Shown in pieces: positions 57,329 through 64,000 of a stretch of 64,000 nucleotides of DNA. The stretch is taken from the NCBI GenBank assembly GCA_000442125.1, contig KE546975.1, positions 434,001-498,000 on the forward strand, given 5' to 3'. The notes under the pieces are model-generated. The model worked only from the letters and a program-made list of their open reading frames with translations, was not told the DNA's origin and searched no databases. Position 1 is the stretch's first letter; the number at the start of each line of letters is the position of its first letter. The translations under genes and the position numbers were made by a program. Origin of the DNA: Opeltia flavorubescens (lineage: Eukaryota; Ascomycota; Lecanoromycetes; Teloschistales; Teloschistaceae).

Positions 57329-58164
57329 TTATCGCCGCCTAGGAACAATTCTCTGCACATGCGGACCATTTCCCGGCAATAGGTCGTCAAAGGAATCATG
57401 ACTGCTCCCGTAAATAACCGGACTTCTACCCCTTCTCCTTCGATCGTAATCCCTCCAGCTTTCACGGTCGTCCGAGTAAATCGATGTACCGGAATGATGG
57501 CGATGATGCGATCTTCCCCGTGATCGACTTCTGCCATGGCGAACGTTACTAGGCATCCGTGACCGCGGCCGCACTTCAATGACGTTTGGACGTGGGTGGA
57601 ATTCTTCAATGCGCTCGATGCCCTCAGGAAGGCCTTCGTGCGGGCGGTGCATTATCCGCGGGTGTTCGTGGTGTGCTATCATGCCCGGCGGAGGAGGTGG
57701 CGGTGGGGGCCCATGGTGTTGATGGGCCATCTCGATTTCATGTCTCCTTCGCTGCTGGTCCTCCCACATCAGACGATGCTGGAGTTCCTGATTCTGCCCT
57801 TGGAGATGACGCATGTATTGTTCTTGCTGCTGGAGAACCAGAGGATCGTGCCTTTCTCGCATCTCTTCGCGGATGGGGCGCGTTTGGTGGAAGGAGGAAT
57901 AGACGAGGGCATGATCATCGGAGGAGCTACGGGTGCTGCTACGCTCGCGGACAAAATTGAGACGCCTTCGACGAGGCTAAGGAGAACTCAGAGTTAGCAT
58001 TTCTGATTAGAGTAAACAGAAAGAGTGGACACATGTCTCAAGACTTATAAGGTAGTTTACTTTGGGGAATCATCGCTCGGAAAGCTACTCACTTCACGGG
58101 GATCATTGGTCCGGGGGTATCGTTCCTCGATCTCTAGACCACCATCTAGCCTTGGCCAACACAT
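57329..58164 (-). CDS. Arg/His-rich hypothetical protein
   Basis: Two minus-strand exons, 58093-58164 and 57329-57976, give 239 aa from the ATG at 58164. I do not recognise the family. The protein is highly charged: an RRRRLNFVRERS stretch, a Gln-rich coiled-coil-like segment (LVLQQQEQYMRHLQGQNQELQHRL), a run of eight prolines before GMIAHHEH, then SRSRGRSHHRHHSG and RRRRGRSP, ending in PRRR. The Arg/Ser pairs recall RNA-binding SR-like proteins, but no RRM is seen. The frame stays open upstream of the chosen ATG for about 37 nt, to a TAA at about 58200, so more exons could exist 5'. Its intron (57977-58092) is a member of the repeated intron family and joins the exons in phase 0. Confidence 0.6.
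57977..58092 (-). repeat. Introner-like element, copy D (Arg/His-rich gene intron)
   Basis: A 116-bp intron read on the minus strand, phase 0, GTGAGT..CTTAG, branch GCTAAC. Shared blocks with the other copies: TTCCGAGCGATGATT, CCAAAGTAAA, GAGACATGTG, CTCTTTCTGTTTACTC and AAATGCTAAC. In this copy AGTAAAC near position 32 can pair with GTTTACT near position 76, hinting at a hairpin. Confidence 0.88.
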
Positions 58165-59201
58165 GCTGGGCGAGAAGCGCCCGGCGTCGTTCGATGCTTA
58201 GAGATATACAGCGAAAAACAAGAATTGGAAGTACGAGCGAGGGAACAAAGTGTCAGATAGCACCTGTTCCGGTAAGAGACGATTGAGATGAAGAAAGTTT
58301 AGAAATGGGGAGACCAAGAACGAAATGGAAAGCAAAAGGATCAGGCAGTGAAGTCGTATACTTAAGTGACAGAGAATCGTAGCAAGGCTGCGCATTACAA
58401 CTAGAGGTGCATGAGGCAGATGGGACAAAGAGCAATTCATGATAAAGAGTGATGGCCGCTTGGATCTAAGTTGCAATACTATCAGCTTGGATGGGCCCCC
58501 CCCCCCCCCACAGTAGCAGGGCGTTTGCGAAGCAAGAGGCTATCCTCAAAGCTTGAAGATTGGGGTCCATGTCGTTACGAGTAATAGCAGAGCCGCGAGC
58601 CTTTCGTGACACGAACCTTTGGCTAAGCCATGATGGCTGATAGACCACTCATGGTTGGGCAGATTTGTGGGAAGCCCTAGGAGGCGAGGGAGGATAGCGA
58701 GGATACATGGAGGATGGATTGTGGCGTTGTTGATTCCTCTTTTGAATGCACAGCCTCGTCAGGCTGACGGAGAGACTCCTTCGGCAGGTTGAATGAGAAC
58801 CTCGAGGATTGATCCGACCATCAGCCACGGATCGCTTCACGCTGATGCTATCATTGATAACACCATCAAATACTGTGACGAGTTCTTCTGAAACACGCTT
58901 GTAATTAAATTGTTTTCTTTCTGAATTGTGATCACGTCGAGGATTTCTTAGTATGAGGACAAGCGCAGTAGCAGAAAGAAGGTAGATGCGTGTCAACAGG
59001 CATTCAAGGCTACGACTATCAGTGTATCAGATGGCAATGTAGACCTAAAAAATCCGACAGCCAAATGCTACAGACCGAGTACTCCCAAGCGCCTCCGCTG
59101 AAAAGAACGTCGGGACAATCGACGCAAGTAATGGTGTATCACTCTCCAACAAGTATTTCGTTTGCTTGAACGCTCACTTGGTTTTCCCAAGCAGGCAAAA
59201 C
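58165..59201. other. Intergenic stretch with a poly-C tract
   Basis: About 1.04 kb between two minus-strand genes. It contains a run of 14 C at 58496-58509 right after GGG. Frames at 58198-58476 and 58649-58996 (-) lack domains, though the former could include 5' exons or leader of the Arg/His-rich gene. Confidence 0.4.
58496..58509. repeat. Poly-C homopolymer, 14 nt
   Basis: A pure C run read directly from the sequence. Length of such runs is unreliable in many sequencing methods and can vary between strains. Confidence 0.9.
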
Positions 59202-60961
59202 CTATTGTTGCCGGTGCAATTCGCCCAATTGCATCTCCTGGTCGATATGCTGATCCATCGTATGCTTGCCAGTAGTTGTCAAAGGGGCTGAATGCCGGCT
59301 CCGTGCTCGAAGTCCAGCTCCAAAGAAGAATAGAATCACTGGGACGCCCATCATTGCGATTGCGATAAACCCAAATACACTATACGCCCATTTGCCTTGA
59401 AGTCCCATGATCATCTGAATGATGACGAGAGGGAGCCACGCAGCAAAGATGATTCGCGTCGTCGCCATTAGGGTAAGCGCCGACAGCGTGCCCCTGGCGG
59501 GATACGCATCGAATATGTATGATACCAGCCCCGTAAGCACTGACATACTCGACCAAACATAGACACCTGTGCCGGTAATAGGGACGAGGTAGTGAAAGGA
59601 CGGTGCTGCGGTGAATCCGACCCAAAACAGCGACCCAACCATTCCCAGGCTTCCGACCATGGCAGGAATCAAGCGATACTCAATTGGTGCCATGTTTGTC
59701 ACGTCTGTACATCTGCTTCGATAATTTGTGACACTCTCGATCAAACTTGCAGTCACCGTTGATCCAAGAGCACCGATTATGGCGGCGATAAAAGCCAACC
59801 CGGCTTGATGTAGCGCGAAAGAGTAGACCAGTCCCAGAACAGCTGGAACAGCGATGAACTATAGGATTGAGAGTTAGTATGGCTCGCGTGCCCCAGATGA
59901 TTTGGACAAGATTCACTCACCCATTGGAAAAGAACAGCAAAATTCAGCGACAGATACAGTGTGACCAGAACGACCACGGGCTCGGTGAGTGCCATTGCCA
60001 GAGGAGTCACAAGCGTGGTTTTCGCCATCTCGCCAAGAGTGACGCCGCTCTCGGCCTTTGCAAGGTTGATCTCGTACCCTCCACGACGAGCTCTTGATCG
60101 TAGTATCTCTCGAGGGTACGTTTCTGGGACGCCAATACCAAGTAGATATGCAGCGACAGTAATCATCAACGTGATGTACTGAGTCCACCGCCAATTCTCG
60201 GCTGACACTACGTAACCCAGAATCAACGGTGCTAGATCGGCTGTTAGCGCAAGTCCCCGAATACGTATGATTGTGACTGACCACAACCGGCTCCAATGTA
60301 GGAGGCGAGGCTTAGAAAGGAGTAGTATGTGACTGTAAGGTGGGCAGACCATACGTCGGCAAAGGTCCCTTCAATTAAGACTAGGCAGGGACCTCCGAAG
60401 AAACCGGCGAAGAACCGACAAACTGCCAGAGCACCAAAGCTATTCGAATATCCGGCACCAAGGGTAAAGAGAGCGAAGAGTGGCAGGCTAACTAAGTATA
60501 CTGGCGAGCGACCGAATTTCTCGCTCAAGTGAGGCGTTAAGACAGGGGCAAAGGCAACGCCAAGGAGGTAAAGAGAGAATCCGAGGGTGGCGACGGTCAT
60601 GGAGACGTTGAACTCTTTCATGATACCTTGGATACCAACGGTTAAGGATGTAATGCCAAAAGCTCTAGGGCACGGTTAGTTTCCTATCCCCCTGGGAGAA
60701 CCAATCTGCTCGGCTCGAGATGATCAAACGGTGGCCATTAAAGACTGCTAGCCCAAACGCAAAGAAAGACCAGGCTTACGTGGAAAATGCAAACGCGGTG
60801 GCAACGGTAGAAGCATATACTTTGCGCAAGAAAGGGAAATTTTGTGGATTGGCAGGATCATCAGCGCCCATTGTGTGGCCGACTGATGGATGCATGGCAG
60901 ATTCCACTTTGGAACTTCTCGAGGTGCTGCCCATGGAGGGATGGTGAAGAGCTGACTCCAT
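59202..60961 (-). CDS. MFS transporter, DHA1 drug:H+ antiporter type
   Basis: Minus-strand exons 60780-60961, 60282-60664, 59921-60231 and 59202-59858 give 510 aa. A 45-residue hydrophilic N terminus leads to DDPANPQNFPFLRKVY, the usual entry to DHA1 proteins, then about 12 membrane segments. Landmarks are the motif-A-like LSEKFGRSPVYLVSL after segment 2, the segment-4/5 stretch CRFFAGFFGGPCLVLIEGTFADVW, a central loop with PETYPREILRSRARR, and a final GVPVILFFFGAGLRARSR. Such plasma-membrane carriers export toxic compounds or small metabolites using the proton gradient; the substrate is unknown. Two TATATAA-type boxes lie upstream on the minus strand (about 61080-61088 and 61138-61146). The first intron is 115 bp but unrelated to the repeated intron family. 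Confidence 0.88.
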
Positions 60962-61918
60962 GGCGGTAAGGATTGACACGACGAAACAGAAACAGAACGA
61001 GTAGGAAAAGTGACACGTTTCGACGTTTAAGGTGGTAGTGATATGTGAGGAAAGCAGTGGCTTGGCTGAACGAAGAACGTTTTATATAATGAACTGACTT
61101 ATGTACATGATAAACGTTGACGGAGGGAAAGTCGTCTTTATATAAATCGAGTGCACACGATGTAAAGATCAAGGAGATAGATTACGAGACGGTGATTCGC
61201 ACTACTTGCTAGGATCAACACTTCGATTCCTCAACATTATCATGCAGCAGAGAACAAGGGTGAATTCTTGGGGGATGGCCTTTGGATGGGCGGCGGCTCA
61301 TTGAGATGATTATGCTTCAGACATGAAGCTTAGCCGCGTCCAGGGGTTTCATTGGAGAGCCAAGACACGCTTGTGCATGCCGTCCGTCGTCCACATCTGC
61401 GGTTGATTAGGAATCTTTGCACCAATGAAAACGCCTCGTAAGACATTGACATATCGTTAACATGGGCTACTTTTTGTTGATCGTAATCTGTCTGGCTGGT
61501 AGTGAACCATTTGAAATGTTGCGTAAGGAATGCTCCTGTTCTTGAATGTTGTCCCTCGTTACTTCATTGGGTTCCTGATCTCTCTGTACAGGATTTGCTT
61601 GTTGACGCGATAGCGCTTGTTGGGGGAAACATGTCAGCAATGACACTGGAGCGACTCTACACCAGCTGAAAGAGGAGGGTGCTTCTCTGCGTGTCCAGCG
61701 CGGACCTCCCTTATAGTCGCCCAGGCCAGTCAGTACCCCTGGACTCTCGCCTATCGATTTTGGACCGGATCGGTTGCAGGCCGGACCTGTTTCGATTGGA
61801 GCGACGAATGAAGGAGTATTTGCCTCAGCAGACCCTTACCTAAACATGTCTTGGTCACTGCGGGATTACCACGGAGGATGAGGCCTGGGGTCCACACGCC
61901 GAAATGTTGTTTCCCATC
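60962..61918. promoter_or_regulatory. MFS promoter region and 3' flank of the Maf gene
   Basis: About 960 bp between two minus-strand genes. Two TATA-like boxes reading toward the MFS gene lie at about 61080-61088 and 61138-61146, some 120 and 180 bases before its ATG. No coding frame of note. Confidence 0.45.
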
Positions 61919-62854
61919 CTACTCCTCGCTTTCCGCTTCTGCGAACTCATCAACAAGATCTTCGTCGTCTTGCAAGACCTTTTCTATGAGCGCCAGGGTT
62001 GGTTTCAAGGGCAATCCGACAACATTGTCGAAGCTTCCCTCTATCCTGTCAACAAGTATGGCTCCTATCCCTTGGATCTAAATGTGTCTTGCAGTCAGCA
62101 TCACATATCAATGTATCTACTAGCAATAGAAGTGGATAGCTGCCTGTTGCCACCTCGTAGCTCAAGTATAGTCTTCAAAGGGGACTCGGAACATGCTTAC
62201 CCCATAGCCTCCTGCCTTGTCTGCACCTTCTCGTGTTCTGACATAAGATGTAATTAAGTCATTGCTGACGTCTTTGCCAAACTTCACCGTGGTCTCCTCG
62301 ACCGTACTTTCAACAGCATAACCGGGGTCCCGTGCACTTGACAAGGGCGCCATGACCACGACGGCCGTGTAAACTTTATGGGAGACCGAGTCTCGCAATC
62401 CTGTCAACATGGCGATATGATCAGCCTCTGACCTCGGCTTCTCTAATATCTGGCCCCCCAGCGATACAACTACGGTATCTGCGGCAATTACAAGTGCTGG
62501 CTCCCCGTCCGGGCTATTAACTTGCGCCCTGTAGACGGTCATGGCTTTCTGGGTCGCAGTCTGGAGTACATATTCGAATGGAGACAGAGTTTTGGGGAAA
62601 GCCTCGGGAACGGTGGATGGAATGACGGAAAGATTGGTAAGACCAATCTGAGCAAGTAGCTGTCTCCGCCTCGGAGACGCTGAGGCGAGTATGATTTTGC
62701 GATCCCGAACGGATGTGAGAAAGGGTAAATCGAGAGGGAGTGGCGCCCGTGGGATAGGTGATTTTGCGGTCGTTACATTTGTGGACAAAGGGGCTGCTGT
62801 TTCGTAACGCGGTGGAGGCTCTACTGGAGCAGGTGTATACTTGACATCAGACAT
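61919..62854 (-). CDS. Maf-type nucleoside triphosphate pyrophosphatase
   Basis: Minus-strand exons 62201-62854 and 61919-62077 give 270 aa. A Pro-rich N-terminal extension of about 50 residues precedes the Maf fold: ILASASPRRRQLL at 55-67 (phosphate-binding SxSPRR), then AADTVV with the catalytic Asp, LEKPRSEADHIAML, SHKVYTAVVV, and DKAGGYGIQGIG, split by the intron, which forms the active-site loop. Family members hydrolyse non-canonical or methylated nucleotides (dTTP/UTP, m7GTP, pseudo-UTP) to the monophosphate as house-cleaning enzymes. The C terminus is acidic. Start: ATG at 62854, since a longer frame relies on a non-ATG codon. The intron is 123 bp, long for this region, and shares short blocks with the repeated intron family. 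Confidence 0.9.
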
Positions 62855-63520
62855 TGCCGGATATGGCTGTGTTGTCCTGTTGTCAACAGGGCCGAAAGTG
62901 CGCACGCACAATTGTTCTGCTTATTATAATCTGACACCTGTGAATGATGTTTTGTCTTCGTCTCGTCTAAAATCGACGATGGATCAATTCTAAGCATTCA
63001 ACTGATATTTGGAAGACTTGGGTAACATAGGGATTATGAGATCTTCATAGATGTGGGAGGTTCGCGCGTAACGCTGTAGTCCAAATTATTGATTACCTGT
63101 AACTGTTCCAACACGATAAATAGCCCAACCGAGGCATGAATTTCTCTCTCGGACTACAGATGCACGCCTCCCCGGTCTCTTCCTTTGACCAGCTTCCTAG
63201 TACCAATGCCGGGATCTGCTTGGTAATAATTGCAATACCTATTAATCATCTTCTAATACCATCTAGATATGATTTGTCCGAACTTAAATGACGTTTGATG
63301 ACGTCCGCGATGGCGGTGGTGATCGTATAAAGTCTCGCCATGTCAGTGCAATTGGCAAATGTCTCCCGTCTACCAACACCATTCACTTTCCTCCGCACTC
63401 GTATTCGCAGCACGTTGCAGACCCGATCCACTCTCGACACATCGTTTATAGATTGTTGATTTCTTTCCGCATCGCTTTTGCCCTCTGTTTTCAAAAATTA
63501 AGCCAATCGCAAGCGCTATC
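62855..63520. promoter_or_regulatory. Divergent promoter, Maf / MDR oxidoreductase
   Basis: About 670 bp between two head-to-head starts. Short frames at 63246-63596 overlap on both strands and have no domain. No specific motif recognised. Confidence 0.4.
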
Positions 63521-64000
63521 ATGGTTCAAAATAAAGGCCTCATCTTCAAGAGTATTCCTGACGGCTGGCCGGTCCCAGGTCAGGATCTGGCAGTAGAAGA
63601 TCAAGGATTCGATTTGGAGGCAGAGCTACCACAGGGCAGCATCACGACTCAGAATCTCTATGCCTCCTTTGATCCCTATCAACGCGGTCGTATGAAGGAT
63701 TCAAACACCAAGTCATATTTTCCACCCTTCAAGATTGGTGAACCGATCACCAACTCTGTCGTAGCCAAGGTCCTCAAGTCCGCAAACTCCAAATTCAAGA
63801 AGGGCGACCTCGTCATAGGTATGATGCCGATTGCGGAGTATTCGATTATTTCGGCCGATACCGCGAATAGCATGGTGAGGAAGTTGGATAACAAACACCA
63901 ACTTGATCTCAAAATATTTCTTGGCGCACTCGGCATGTCTGGACTAACAGCCTACTCTTCGTTATATGCTATTGGCGAGCCAAAGAAGGGCGAAACGATC
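63521..64000 (+). CDS. NADP-dependent MDR oxidoreductase, leukotriene-B4-dehydrogenase-like (5' part)
   Basis: From ATG at 63521 the frame is open for 160 codons to the window end, so the gene is cut off. The N-terminal catalytic domain of zinc-free medium-chain reductases is clear: GWPVPGQDLAVE, YASFDPYQRGRM, PPFKIGEPITNSVVAKVL, FKKGDLVIG, then LGALGMSGLTAYSSLYAIGEPKKGETI, which leads into the NADP-binding fold just beyond the edge. Members (PTGR, curcumin reductase, alkenal reductase types) reduce alpha,beta-unsaturated carbonyls with NADPH. No zinc-binding cysteines are seen. No intron is needed in the visible part. It is divergent from the Maf gene. Confidence 0.85.
   Translation, partial: MVQNKGLIFKSIPDGWPVPGQDLAVEDQGFDLEAELPQGSITTQNLYASFDPYQRGRMKDSNTKSYFPPFKIGEPITNSVVAKVLKSANSKFKKGDLVIGMMPIAEYSIISADTANSMVRKLDNKHQLDLKIFLGALGMSGLTAYSSLYAIGEPKKGETI

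Noticed and set aside
60665-60779. 115-bp intron of the MFS gene as a further introner-like copy
   Set aside because: Its length fits, but the sequence shares none of the family blocks (no CTTTCTGTTTACT, no TGAGTCC), so length alone was not accepted.
1-64000. Transposons, retroelements, CRISPR arrays, ribosome binding sites or operons
   Set aside because: No transposase, reverse transcriptase, terminal repeats or direct-repeat arrays were seen; bacterial features do not apply to this intron-rich fungal sequence.

Overview
This window is nuclear DNA of a filamentous ascomycete (Pezizomycotina). Genes are dense and on both strands. Most coding sequences are broken by 46-80 bp GT..AG introns with CTAAC or CTGAC-like branch sites close to the acceptor. 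The proteins are fungal types: Het-C, a LaeA-family methyltransferase, Trk potassium transporter, Ngg1/Ada3, Rok1, a Kin4-type kinase, Vps28 and ATP synthase subunit g. I rebuilt exon structures by hand. Every multi-exon model below sums to a multiple of three and restores family motifs across its junctions. No rRNA, tRNA, transposase, reverse transcriptase or LTR was seen. Four isolated N bases (2512, 16255, 22173, 27167) are single ambiguous calls.

Layout. 1-9.2 kb: GT2 polysaccharide synthase (+), a small relic ORF, amidase (-) divergent from mitochondrial D-lactate dehydrogenase (+). 9.8-15.1 kb: het-c allorecognition homologue (-) and a mitochondrial acyl-CoA dehydrogenase (-). 15.6-23 kb: spartin/senescence-domain protein (+) and Kin4-like kinase (+). 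24-36.3 kb: secreted GH31 alpha-glucosidase (+), Ngg1 (-), RING-H2 membrane protein (+), Trk transporter (-). 37.5-46 kb: LaeA-like methyltransferase (-), WDR89-like protein (+), 2OG-Fe(II) oxygenase (-), Vps28 (-). 46-58.2 kb: Rok1 helicase (-), ATP synthase g (-), Rab4/Ypt4 GTPase (+), GH2 beta-mannosidase (+), GFA-type protein (-), Arg/His-rich protein (-). 59-64 kb: MFS transporter (-), Maf pyrophosphatase (-), and the 5' part of an MDR oxidoreductase (+) that runs off the window.

There is no biosynthetic cluster or operon; most genes are unrelated housekeeping functions. Loose themes are extracellular or intracellular sugar metabolism (GH31, GH2, GT2), mitochondrial energy metabolism (D-lactate dehydrogenase, acyl-CoA dehydrogenase, ATP synthase g) and membrane traffic (Vps28, Rab4, spartin).

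The most striking signal is not a gene. Four introns in four unrelated genes (GH31, Rab4, GH2 and the Arg/His-rich protein) are 116-117 bp long, about twice the local norm, and are alignable over their whole length. They look like a family of introner-like elements, i.e. spliceosomal introns that have multiplied. Such elements are known from Dothideomycete fungi, which makes that class a reasonable guess for the source organism. Other points of interest are introns hidden inside open frames, a 19-nt microexon, a probable GC-AG intron, coding first exons of only 4 and 7 nt, and the het-c specificity-like region.
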